Of a DNA stretch of 64,000 nucleotides, positions 8,841 through 18,800 are shown in pieces. The position numbers and the translations under genes were made by a program. This stretch comes from Methanoregula sp. PtaU1.Bin051 (GTDB lineage: Archaea; Halobacteriota; Methanomicrobia; Methanomicrobiales; Methanospirillaceae): assembly GCA_002067895.1 (NCBI GenBank), contig MVRE01000017.1:1-64000 (forward strand), in the 5' to 3' direction. Under the pieces are notes generated by a model. That model made no database searches and was not told the DNA's origin. It saw only the letters and a list, made by a program, of their open reading frames with translations. Position 1 is the stretch's first letter, and each line of letters opens with the position of its first letter.

Positions 8841-8862
8841 CATATAGCATTATTTGGTTTAT
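8841..8862 (-). repeat. 22-bp promoter-like motif, copy 1
   Basis: On the minus strand it reads ATAAACCAAATAATGC then TATATG, identical over 22 bp to the copy at 12820-12841. It lies upstream of the CDF transporter, inside the 8586-9151 gap, where I otherwise see only short hairpins (for example TTTTACG/CGTAAAA at 8886-8910) and no gene. Confidence 0.6.
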
Positions 8863-9151
8863 GAGCGTGGAATGGTGAATGACTTTTTTACGGTAATTTA
8901 CGTCGTAAAAGTGTTTGATATACCTTTGCCGCCGTTCTGCCGGTACGGCCATGACAACAAAGGGATGATACATGATACAGGTTGTATATTCCGGGGCAGA
9001 CAGGTATCCCACGGGTGCAGGATTGGTAGTATCCGGCGGATCTCGGGAGAACAGGCACTGCGCTTGTGGGCAGATCGGTATTTTGTCAACGGATAATCCG
9101 TTAACAAAACAGGTCACGAAGGAACTCCCGTCAGGGCTATCAGGGAAAACA

Positions 9152-10084
9152 TCAGCTGCTCCGCTGGGCAGGCTCGTTATTTCCCGAGAGCGGGAAGAAC
9201 TGCTGGTAGACCTGCCGTCGCTCGTCGAGGTCCGTATGCAGATAGATTTCGGTTGTCTTGATTGAAGTATGGCCGAGGTTCTCCTGCACGACCCTGAGGT
9301 TCTTGGACCGCCGGTAGAGCTCGCTCGCATAGCTGTGCCGGATCTTGTGGGGTGTGATCCCTGCAGGGGCGTAGTGCCGGAAGATGTGCTGGACCGCCCG
9401 TGGCGAAATGTGTTTTCCCTGCTGGCCGACAAAGAGCGGACCCTCGATCCGGGTCCCGATAAACTTCCGGATCGCCTCCAGCGTTTCCTCGTCGACAAAG
9501 ACGATCCGGATCTTATCCCCCTTTCCACGGATCCGAATCGTCCGCTCATCGAAATCAATGTCCCCGATATTGATGCTGCAGAGCTCGGAGACCCGGACAC
9601 CGGTTGCATAGATGGTCCGGACGATCAGCTTGTCCCTGGGATCTTCGATGGTATCGATCAGCCGGAGCACCTGGTTGTGCTTTAGATAGCGGATCTCCTG
9701 ATGTTTGATCCGGGGGCGTTCAATCCCGGTGAGGGGGTTTGCAACAACTCCGCCCTGCGTCAGCAGGAAGCGGTAAAAGGAGGATAGCGTTGAGATCATC
9801 CGGTGGAATGTCTTCGGCTTGTACGTCCGCATAGAGGAGACGAACGAGAGGAAATCGGTGACAAGTGCTGGCTGAACCTCAACATCGGTATCGAGCCTGG
9901 CGTTCTCGAAATCCTTCCAGTAGATGACGAGCTTTGTCACCTCGGTATGCCGGCGCAGCCAGACATAGTAAGCAAAATGCCGTATTACCTGCTCGTAACT
10001 TTCGATAGTACGGTTCGAATAATTGCGCATCCGCAGGTACTCCCGGTAGCTTTTCAGCCATTCCGAGAAAAACCCGCTATTCAT
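9152..10084 (-). CDS. xerA: XerA-like tyrosine recombinase
   Basis: 310 aa, the length of archaeal XerA. N-terminal SAM-like domain (MRNYSNRTIESYEQVIRHF) and a catalytic domain with all key residues: Arg in ATGVRVSELCSI, Lys in GKGDKIRIV, HKIRHSYASEL, LGHTSIKTTEIY with the Tyr nucleophile. XerA resolves chromosome dimers at a dif site. The promoter is visible (GTTTATAA at 10109-10116, 28 nt from ATG), implying a leaderless mRNA. An inverted repeat with Xer-site geometry lies directly upstream. A plasmid or virus integrase is the alternative, but the compact size and intact motifs favour XerA. Confidence 0.85.
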   Translation of the reverse strand: MNSGFFSEWLKSYREYLRMRNYSNRTIESYEQVIRHFAYYVWLRRHTEVTKLVIYWKDFENARLDTDVEVQPALVTDFLSFVSSMRTYKPKTFHRMISTLSSFYRFLLTQGGVVANPLTGIERPRIKHQEIRYLKHNQVLRLIDTIEDPRDKLIVRTIYATGVRVSELCSINIGDIDFDERTIRIRGKGDKIRIVFVDEETLEAIRKFIGTRIEGPLFVGQQGKHISPRAVQHIFRHYAPAGITPHKIRHSYASELYRRSKNLRVVQENLGHTSIKTTEIYLHTDLDERRQVYQQFFPLSGNNEPAQRSS

Positions 10085-10108
10085 GGTTTATTTTATCCAA
10101 TCTCAACG

Positions 10109-10116
10109 TTATAAAC
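10109..10116 (-). promoter_or_regulatory. TATA box of xerA, leaderless spacing
   Basis: On the minus strand GTTTATAA is centred about 28 nt upstream of the xerA ATG. With archaeal TATA-to-start spacing of about 25 nt, transcription would begin at or next to the A of ATG. Confidence 0.6.
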
Positions 10117-10117
10117 A

Positions 10118-10145
10118 TTTGCGCAGAATCACTCTTCTGCGACAA
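10118..10145. other. dif-like inverted repeat next to xerA
   Basis: TTTGCGCAGAA and TTCTGCGACAA are two 11-bp arms (9 of 11 complementary, the inner 7 perfect) separated by the 6-bp core TCACTC. An 11-6-11 layout is the standard geometry of Xer recombination sites. It lies just beyond the xerA TATA box. TTTGCGCAGAAT recurs at 10285-10296 without a matching right arm. It could instead be an operator for xerA or a simple hairpin. Confidence 0.35.
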
Positions 10146-11937
10146 AACCGGGTTTGCAACCTGAAAACGTGGTTCTGAACCGGGGATCCGATAATGACAC
10201 AAGAGCAATCGTGTCCTCGTGGCATAAATATATCATAATCCATACGGGCTTTTACTGGTCCGGATGTTGGATCCCGGTACTTTTTTTGCGCAGAATTTTT
10301 GTCATAAAACAGGGACTTTTCCCGTCCGGCAGGTACATTTACCCATAACGGGGTACGATCGTGGCTTAAAACGCTGCTATTGCGATCCTGCTGAAATTCA
10401 CGACGGAGCGAAAATCTAATAACGGTTCTGGTTCACGGAAAGAGAGCTGGTACGGGCAAAATCCGGGACGTCGGTCATCCGGCCGGCTTTAAAGCCAAAA
10501 GGTCACAAATGGAGTTTTGGCAAAGGGGGTTTTAAGGGTGCTGATACATTATTCAATCTTCCTTTTTTCTAAGCCGGCATAATAGCACATGTCAAATAGT
10601 AATCATCTCAGTCAGTCTTGCCAAATTCACCCGTGAATATGAGGACATCTCTTATTGCATAGCCCGGTTCATAAAAAGAGAAACACATAAACGTCCCGGC
10701 CGCAGGTCCTTCGGGAAAGAGCAAACAGCCGTACAATGGCCGGATATACGGGAAAATATCGTTGCCTTAGCATATAGCGAAAAGACTTTTTTCAGGTAGT
10801 GCCGGCAGATATCCCCTCCGCCGGGGCAAGTATCAGTTATCGCCGGGTAAGGCTGTTGCTGTTCTTTCCTGACAAGAGCAGGCACATTGGATCAGGTCCT
10901 GCAAGGATGTTTCCCGTTATGCAGGACGAACCTGACAAATTCAAGTGCCGGGTTGCACACCAGCGGTGGTGAACCGGGTGTAACCCCCGAACAGCTCCAG
11001 CCTCTTTTGGATGTCATGGGACTGTTACTGGTACACCGGGCAGAGAGAATAACCCGGATGAAATTTCATGACGGATGATTTCAATAAAAGACATTCAGCC
11101 ATTCCGGCCGAATTTTTTTAGAGGCCTGTTCTCTCACTTGATAGCCAAAACTGACATACCGGATTATCAGTCCCTGACGATTCATCTCCGTGCCAATACA
11201 GGTTAAAAAGGGTGATGCATCCTCGTAGAATAATGCCCTCAATGAGTTCTTATATCCAGGTTCCCTAAATCACATCCTGGGCCGGGCTGACCCGGATATA
11301 AAGCGACCGGGGTATCCGGCCGAAGGACACTGTTCGATAACGATAATTCCGTTTCCTTACGTAATTCCGGGAAACCATTCTCATGAAGGCCCAGGGTAAC
11401 GGAGAACTTTTCCGATAGAAAATCTTCAGTGACAAAAAACCAATGAGAAGGAGATGAATAACAATACATATCCTAAAAAAAAGGGGTTACTGGAACTGGA
11501 GCCACAGTAAGGACATGCTCCCTGAAAAATAATGGAAGTGCCGTCTCTGTACGGTAACTTTTCGTGAAAAAATTGACCGATGCCTGGAAAATAAAAAAAC
11601 AAGTACAGTCCTCAAACAAAGAGTGAGTGACCGCATCATATGTCAGGAGCCCTTTAAGGCGAAAAACCTCAGGTTCCTGTGCATATTCGCATTCCTGCAC
11701 AATGAGTATGGCAACCAAACAACCTGTCCGAAGCTTCACAACGAACTGTTTCCTGGAAATAAAACCCTTAAAAGATTGAGTCATGTATACGCGATCTGGC
11801 AATTTCTCAGTATCATAAAACAATAAATTCTAGGCTAAAAAGCAAAACAGAACAATTTTTAGTTTTATTTAAAGTAACAGCCAGATTAGGGTCGTGATAT
11901 CCGGATTTTGCCGTTTTTATGCTGAGTAAACCTTTTA

Positions 11938-11959
11938 ATAAACCATATGATGCTATACA
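11938..11959 (+). repeat. 22-bp promoter-like motif, copy 3 (diverged)
   Basis: ATAAACCATATGATGCTATA matches the other copies except at 4-5 positions; it is followed by an A-rich stretch as in the others. No gene is recognised downstream. Confidence 0.4.
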
Positions 11960-12819
11960 CAAAAGGTGTTTTTTGTTACATTCCCTGCCTTTTATTCATA
12001 GGCCGGGCAGCCAGGGCCAACAGGAATGCGAACTGTCAGAAAAAATCTGCAGGTGAGTTAACAATAACCCGGGTCAATTCTGGTAATGATTGATGCAAGA
12101 TATTATGCATATGATCCGGCCGGTCATTTTCAGGAACTGGATCGTAAGTAGATCCAGAAGACGGGAGATGATGAAGATAAAAAAAAAAAGGGCAAAATAA
12201 AAAAAATCACGACCGGCAATCGATCCAGCGGATACCGGGCCACTGTCCCTTTGGATCATCCGGAAGGGACAGGCCGAGCTTGATTGTTTATAGAGAGAGA
12301 AAATTCCCGGCATGAAATAAAAATAATATAGACGTCTGCAGGGGTAATAATCTGGTAACTATAGACGTAAACGCCAGTACAAGTTGTTCCTCTAAAAACG
12401 CACATCCAAAAAAATACATTTTTTCACAATAAACATCGACTACCACGAAGATCATGGATATATGGAGTATACCAACCCGGCACCACACTGATCTCTTTTG
12501 GTAAGACGGTCTCCTTTCATTCCTCCTATCATTAACCATAATGGTGCAGGAGAGGTTTCAAACGGGCATCTGTCCGGCAACTTCATGGAGGCACGAAAGC
12601 CCCGTTTATTATTCCAAGAGTCCCTGCGATGACTTCTGCCTGACCTGACGTTTTCTGTCTCATGCCAGTTATGGAAATAAATCTTGGTACCCGGTCAAGA
12701 CCGGTAATATAACCGGCCGGGCAGCTTTTAATAAAACGCGATATTTTCGCAGGAAATGGCAGGATCCGTCATAAAATTGGATGTTTTTACTACTGATTCA
12801 TGTGTTGGTTTTATCAATA

Positions 12820-12841
12820 ATAAACCAAATAATGCTATATG
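12820..12841 (+). repeat. 22-bp promoter-like motif, copy 2
   Basis: Perfect match over 22 bp to the minus-strand copy at 8841-8862, including the following GAAAA region. It lies 72 bp upstream of the DUF5806-like gene and points towards it. Confidence 0.6.
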
Positions 12842-12913
12842 AAAAGGGACATTCCCGCTTCCGCCGGAGACCGATTGCCGGATCGGGAGAGGATCTGTAC
12901 CGGGTGAGGCCCC

Positions 12914-13732
12914 ATGGACGAGACACGGGCACAAGAAGAGATCAACAAGTACAAAAAATTCAAGAAAGTTGACGGGGCGACGTACCGGAAAGTGAACCAG
13001 TTCCTGCGGAAGCGGACCTATATCACGGCACGCGAATGGGCGCTTGCCCGGCTCTGCACGGATTTCCGGACGACCAACGGCGCCGAGATGACCTTCATCG
13101 GCGAACACCTGCCCGAGCTTGTCCCCTTCATGGAGGACAAGTACAGCCCGCAGGCGGTCAACCAGGCCCGGAACTCGTTCAAGAAGAAGGTCCGGAAATC
13201 GAGCGCCACGTTCTTCTACGGGGCCATGTGCGGTTTCTTCACGACCGAGGAACTGGATGACCTGCTTTTCGAAGCGAGCGAGGTCGCACGATTCCTGCTG
13301 GAAGTGGAGAGCACGACACTTGATATCGACGAGGAGATCGATATCGAAGACCGCATTACCGGTGTGATGCGCAGTGTCGGCGAGGCTGCAAAGACGATCT
13401 TAAAAACCCGGGTCATGGATGCAGGGGAAAAGGAAAGTGATGCCCGCGGCGCTGGTGCAGGTACTGGTGAAGGGGCTGCATCCGCAGTACCGGTACCCGC
13501 AAAAGTGGCCCGCCGCCGGCAGAAAATGGTTGTTCCAAAAGAGCCGTCCGGGGATGATAAAACGCCGGTTGAAACACCGGCAATAGCTGATGCGGATACC
13601 AGTACCGCCCTCCCTGATGAGACTGCTGTCATGCCTGGCATTGCAGGAGAAGGCCGGCCTGCAGACGACGAGCCTGTTACCGGTGGGGCCGGGGCAGGCA
13701 GACAACATCGGCCCGGGGCTGACCCGGCATGA
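12914..13732 (+). CDS. DUF5806-like conserved archaeal protein
   Basis: 272 aa. The first 165 residues are conserved-looking and charged (KYKKFKKVDGATYRKVNQFL, FRTTNGAEMTFIGEHLPELVPF, FFYGAMCGFFTTEELDDLL), which I recall as the DUF5806 family shared by haloarchaea and methanomicrobia. The remaining 100 residues are a low-complexity Ala/Gly/Pro/Asp tail, probably disordered and lineage-specific. The stop overlaps the mobB start by 4 bp (ATGA), so they are translated together. The function of the family is unknown to me. Confidence 0.75.
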   Translation: MDETRAQEEINKYKKFKKVDGATYRKVNQFLRKRTYITAREWALARLCTDFRTTNGAEMTFIGEHLPELVPFMEDKYSPQAVNQARNSFKKKVRKSSATFFYGAMCGFFTTEELDDLLFEASEVARFLLEVESTTLDIDEEIDIEDRITGVMRSVGEAAKTILKTRVMDAGEKESDARGAGAGTGEGAASAVPVPAKVARRRQKMVVPKEPSGDDKTPVETPAIADADTSTALPDETAVMPGIAGEGRPADDEPVTGGAGAGRQHRPGADPA

Positions 13733-14190
13733 GGATTATCCAGGTTGTCGGGTCCTCCAATTCCGGCAAGACCACGCTGATCAGAGAACTTGTCCCGGCA
13801 CTTTCCGTTAAGGGCAGGGTGGGGGTTATCAAGCACCTGGGCGACCACTTGTATGACCTTTCTCCGGGCAAAGATACGACGGAGTTCTTTTCTTCCGGGG
13901 CATCGATCTCTGTAGGGATGGATGCAGAAAAATCGGTCGCGGCGATCCGGACAACAAGCCTAGACCGCATCCTTCTGCTTCTATACACTGAGGGCATTGA
14001 CTTTGCTGTGATCGAGGGGTTCAAGACGAGACCGTTTCCCAGGGTTGTGATTGGGGACCTCGCCACCGAAAACTGTGTAATCAGGAACCCGTCCGTTACA
14101 GACATCATAGCCAGCCTTGAGAAATTTTCTCTCTACATCCCGCCGGCAGGAATAAGGGGTCAGGATAAGAAGGGGGCAGGACAGGCATGA
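13729..14190 (+). CDS. mobB: Molybdopterin-guanine dinucleotide biosynthesis protein MobB
   Basis: 153 aa with an N-terminal P-loop GSSNSGKTTLI, followed by VGVIKHLGDH and FAVIEGFKTRPFPRV, the usual MobB signatures. MobB is a GTP-binding partner of MobA in attaching GMP to molybdopterin. In a methanogen this supports the molybdenum or tungsten cofactor of formylmethanofuran dehydrogenase and formate dehydrogenase. It overlaps both neighbours by 4 bp (ATGA), giving the operon DUF5806-mobB-phosphohexomutase. Confidence 0.88.
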   Translation: MRIIQVVGSSNSGKTTLIRELVPALSVKGRVGVIKHLGDHLYDLSPGKDTTEFFSSGASISVGMDAEKSVAAIRTTSLDRILLLLYTEGIDFAVIEGFKTRPFPRVVIGDLATENCVIRNPSVTDIIASLEKFSLYIPPAGIRGQDKKGAGQA

Positions 14191-15575
14191 AGAGATCCAA
14201 GAGCGGGGGACGGCTTTTTGGCACAAACGGTGCACGTGGTGTTGTCGGTGTCGATATGACTCCGGAACTTGTTTTCTCGATAGGTGCCGCATTCGGTTCA
14301 ATGCGAAGGGGGAAAATTGCTGTCGGAAGGGATACCCGCACGAGCGGGGAAATGCTCCTCCATGCGCTGAAGGCAGGGCTCCTTTCAACCGGCTGTGATA
14401 TAGTCGACTGCGGAGTCCTTCCAACGCCGGCACTACAGTTCCTCGTGAGGGGGGAGTTCACCGGCGGTGCTATGATCACCGCCTCCCACAACCCTCCGGA
14501 ATATAACGGCATCAAGGTCATCGATGCGGACGGCACAGAGATGGGAGATAACGAGACGGCAGCACTGGAGAGGCTTGTCAGGTCAGGGGAATTTGCAATC
14601 CAGAGCTGGGACGGAACCGGGAAAGAGACGGCGGAGCCGGACAGCGTCGGCCGTTACACAGATGCGATTGTCGCAAGGTTCCCGGGCAGTCCCGGTAAAG
14701 GGATGCTGGTCGCAATTGACACGGGTTCCGGCCCCGCCTGCAGGACAACTCCCGAGATCCTGCGCCGGATCGGGTGCAGGGTCCTGACCGTTAACGGGAC
14801 GATGGACGGGACGTTTCCCGGCCGCCAGCCGGAACCGTCGGAACAGGGCCTTGCAGCCCTTTCTGCCCTCGTTGTCGGTTCGGGAGCGGATTTCGGCATC
14901 GCCCATGACGGGGATGCGGACCGTGCGGTTTTCCTTGACGAGAACGGCCGGTATGTCGAGGAGAATGCCGAGCTTGCGCTCGTTGCCCGGTATATCTGCC
15001 GCAGGAGGAAAGGAGCGATTGTAACACCGGTCAGCACGTCCCGGCTAGTCGGGATGATCGCGGAGGAGGAGGGGTGCGGTGTCGTGTATACCAAAGTCGG
15101 CAGTATCAACGTCGCCCGTAAAATGCTGGCCCTTATCCGGGAGGGTAAAGATGTCGTTTTCGGTGGTGAAGGCAACGGCGGGCTCATCTATCCAGAATTC
15201 CAGTTCTGCAGGGATGGCGGTATGACCGCAGCCATGATGGTTGCGATCCTCGCTGAAGAGAAGAAAAAACTCTCCGCGATCGTCGCATCCCTTCCCCGAA
15301 GGTTCATGATCAAAGGGAAGATTTCGGCCCCGGCCGGGCATGCAGTCCTTGCTGCGCTGTCCCGGGAGTTTGCACGGGATACCATTGACCGGCTTGACGG
15401 AGTGAAGATCATCAGGGGAGAATCCTGGGCACTGATCAGGGAATCGGGGACAGAACCGCTTGTTCGGATTGTTGTTGAATCCCCGGACCAAGAGCAGGCA
15501 GCGTCATTCTACAAAGAAGTAACTGCGGCCGTTCAGGGATCATTGGAGCGGAAAGGCAGCAGGAAAAAACGGTGA
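14187..15575 (+). CDS. glmM: Phosphoglucosamine/phosphomannomutase family enzyme
   Basis: 462 aa, alpha-D-phosphohexomutase superfamily with all four loops. The catalytic Ser100 lies in TASHNPPEYNGIK, the metal loop is DGDADRAVF (about residue 240), the sugar-binding loop is GGEGNGG (about 325), and the phosphate loop RESGTEPLVRI sits near the C-terminus. It interconverts hexose 6- and 1-phosphates, feeding UDP-GlcNAc or GDP-mannose synthesis for surface glycans. GlmM versus ManB specificity cannot be decided from the sequence, so the symbol is provisional. The start overlaps the mobB stop. Confidence 0.85.
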   Translation: MKRSKSGGRLFGTNGARGVVGVDMTPELVFSIGAAFGSMRRGKIAVGRDTRTSGEMLLHALKAGLLSTGCDIVDCGVLPTPALQFLVRGEFTGGAMITASHNPPEYNGIKVIDADGTEMGDNETAALERLVRSGEFAIQSWDGTGKETAEPDSVGRYTDAIVARFPGSPGKGMLVAIDTGSGPACRTTPEILRRIGCRVLTVNGTMDGTFPGRQPEPSEQGLAALSALVVGSGADFGIAHDGDADRAVFLDENGRYVEENAELALVARYICRRRKGAIVTPVSTSRLVGMIAEEEGCGVVYTKVGSINVARKMLALIREGKDVVFGGEGNGGLIYPEFQFCRDGGMTAAMMVAILAEEKKKLSAIVASLPRRFMIKGKISAPAGHAVLAALSREFARDTIDRLDGVKIIRGESWALIRESGTEPLVRIVVESPDQEQAASFYKEVTAAVQGSLERKGSRKKR

Positions 15576-15822
15576 TTTCATTATCCGAAAACCGGATGGC
15601 GACTTTATTTTATTATCAGCCCGATTAACGTCCAGAATTTCTGAATTACAGGTATCAATAGGTAATTTTCTGAAATAACTGTTTTTATGTCAAAAAACCT
15701 GAAAAAGAGTCATATTATTCATTAATCTGAACATAAGACATCTGTCACAAAAGGCAGGATTTATATGTTGCTTTCATCAAAATGACTTTGTTGTTCAGTT
15801 TACTATTACAGGAATACCGCGC

Positions 15823-18800
15823 ATGAATTCACCCCCGTCCCAGATTCTCGATCGGATCCGCCGTTCATTTCCGGTGCATGACACCGGTGAATTGTCAGCC
15901 CTGATCGAGGAAGAGATCAATAATACAGGGCGCCGGGCACGGAAGGACAGGATAAAGGAGATCAATGCAGTACTCCTGGAATCCGCACTTGAACTCGACA
16001 GTCCCGGACTTGTACGCCTGATCAAGGACATCTCACATGAAAACCTGCGTGCGCTCTTTTCAGCACTGCTTGGCCAGTATACCAGTACCCGGAACGAGGC
16101 ATGGTTTGATACTATCATCAACCTGATTGACGGGATGGAAAAGAAAGGCGATCAGTCGGAGATACAGGCATGGTTGTGCTTAAAGCTCATCGAGGCCGGA
16201 TCTTCCAGTAAAGACCAGATTCTGATAACTCGGGGACTCGACCTCTTTTCCCGGATCACGTTCCGGAAATACCGGTCGGAGATCCTAATCCAGATATCCC
16301 CTTTCCTGATTGACTGGGCCGTATCAGAAGGAGATGTCTCTTTCTTAAGGTCGCTGCAGTCCATGACCGGGGAGATTGCAGACATATCGAAGCAGTCTGT
16401 CATCCACGCCCGGCTCGCGACGGCGATCGCGGCAATCGGGATCCGGGATGATGACATTGCAGTATGGTGTGAAGGCATCCGGGCTGCTGCCGTTATCCGG
16501 CAGAAGACACGCAGGAAGGCGTGTTTTGCAATGATCGTGAAGGCTGCTGTCGATTCCCCGGTTTTTAAGAAGATAAGCGATATCCCTGCCACAGCGGCAT
16601 TTCTTCCGGATCTCGACCCTTCCCTTATACACGAGGTTGTCGGGGCAATCCTCCAGCAGGTCCTGTTGCATGAGACCGACCGGGAGCTAATTACCAAAAT
16701 ACTCGAGAACCTGGCACAACAGCTGCCTTCCGAACGACTGGTCATCGTTTCATCCCTGCTGAGACAGGCTGAGGCCGACGGCGATTCCTGGTTTTTCATG
16801 CAGGCTGCCGGGCTCCAGGAGACCATGGGTGCCGGTACTCATTACCCGATCCGGCACTTCCTCAGGGCCGCTCTTTCGGTTGTCCGTGTGACCGGAAACT
16901 CCGACGCTCTCCGGCTTATCGTCCCTGCGGTGGCATCGTCGTGTCCGACAACAGAATCAGCAAAGATCCTTCTCCAGATCGTGCAGGTTCTCCTGTCCCA
17001 GGGGGAATTATCCGAGGCGCTTACGATCTTTACCGGTATAAAAAGCGAAGGCCGGAGGAACCCGCAGTACGACGAATGTATCACCGCAATCTGGAAACAT
17101 GCTGTTATAACCGACAGGGTTGCCGAGGTAGATGTGGAACTGAAGAAACTGGAGGACACGCGCCAGTGGAGCGATGCGATCCAGCGCGCTGTCGATGATA
17201 TCTGCAAACAGCACCCCTTTTCTGAAGTTGCAGAACATGCCGGTTCCCTGGCCGCAGCCATAGCCCTGCATCCGGAAAATGACCAGCTGTTGTCCGATAG
17301 CGTCAACCACCTTATCCAGCGCGGTTTTCTCGATTCGGCCGATCCGGATGTCCTGATACGGCTCACCCGGCCCATCAGCGATCCGATTATCCGGGAGCAG
17401 ACACTGTCAACCATTGTGATCCGGGTTGCCAGGCAGGGTGTCAGCAGGAGAAGCCGCGATTTCCTGCAACAGGCCGTCGGCCTCTCGTGTTTCATCGAAG
17501 ACGAGAAGACACGCACATCAACCCTGACCGCAATCATTGATGAGGCAACCATGCTCGCGGTCACCGATCGCGATCTCGACCTGCTACGCCGGATGCGCGA
17601 ATGGAGCGCCTCGCTTCTCCCTCATGACAGCGGGACCGCCGCGGTCGCAAAGATCATCGAGGGGATGATCCGGTATGCCGCAGACAGCCGGTACCCTCCG
17701 GCTCTGGACGAGGCATACCGGATCTCTTCCGACATTACCGATCCCGCCCTGCGGGATGACGTAACCGAGCGGATCAGTGAGAGTTATGTCAGGATCGGCT
17801 GCCAGCTGCTGCACGATATGGGCAACCAGTCGTCTCCCGACGACTTTCTTTCCCTGTTCCGGCTTTTTGAACAGGGCCTTGCAATCCTGACCGGGCCCGA
17901 CCGTAAGGACGACCCGTCACTGAAAATCGCCCGGATCATTGACATCATCCTCGACAGTTCAAAAGAGCGGTTCAGGATAGATACCATCATCCCGCTTGCG
18001 CTTTACGCTCTCGAGATCCGGCAGACATACGAGAGGGATGCAATGCTCCTGCGGATAGCGCCGATGATCCGGCTGCATACGGACCGGACCGGCTCCACCG
18101 ATCCCTATGACGGGATCGTCGAGGTTCTCCTGCACATACCTTACATACCCCGGAATACGGTCCTCCTCGACCTTGTACAGCGTGTTGCGGAGTATATCAG
18201 GGATCCCTTCACGCGCTTGAACCGGCTCTCTGTACTAGCGGGGCTGAACCTCCGGGCCGGCAGGAAAGAACAGGCTCAGGCGTTGCTGGACCACATCATC
18301 GGATCTCTTGGAACGGTGAGCGGCGAGTACCGGAAAGTCGTCCTGCTGGCTGAATGCTCGATTCACTATTCTTCGGTTTCCGTTGAGAGAGCCCTCGACA
18401 TGGTCAAAAAGGCAATTGAGATGCTTAAGGTAACGGACTATGACCCAGAAAGCTACGCACGGTTGCGGGTCATTTCCGCCCTTACCCGCCTTAACGAGAT
18501 GAAACCCGACCCGGCCCTTATAAAGGCTGCAATGGAAATTCCAGGCCAGATTAGCGAACCTGTCGATCGGATATCTGCGATGTTTCTGGTCTACCGGATG
18601 GCGGCGGGCATGCCGGAATACAGGAGCCGGATAGTGAGGCAGATACGCAAAGTGGGTGACGAAGTTGCAGCCTCAGCCGTTCGTGCACCCCTGCTTCTGG
18701 ACCTTGCCGACTTCCTGATCCAGGACAAGGAGTATGCTTCCGCTGCTGACCTCCTCAAACAGATATCCGACACGGCGGATGCCATAGAGATCCCGTTCCT

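Larger units (their letters stand above)
10146..12913. other. 2.8-kb stretch without convincing genes
   Basis: All frames longer than 60 codons here (for example 11473-11823 minus and 12288-12539 minus) lack start signals, family motifs and the codon bias of neighbouring genes. The stretch is AT-richer than its flanks. It contains two copies of the 22-bp motif (11938 and 12820), a repeat of the dif-like left arm and many homopolymer A/T tracts. No tRNA, rRNA or CRISPR repeat was recognised. An undetected structural RNA, a decayed element or a replication/segregation locus remain possible. Confidence 0.5.

Noticed and set aside
11473-11823. A 116-codon minus-strand frame in the gene-poor stretch
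   Set aside because: No start signal, uneven composition and no recognisable protein pattern; considered a chance frame.
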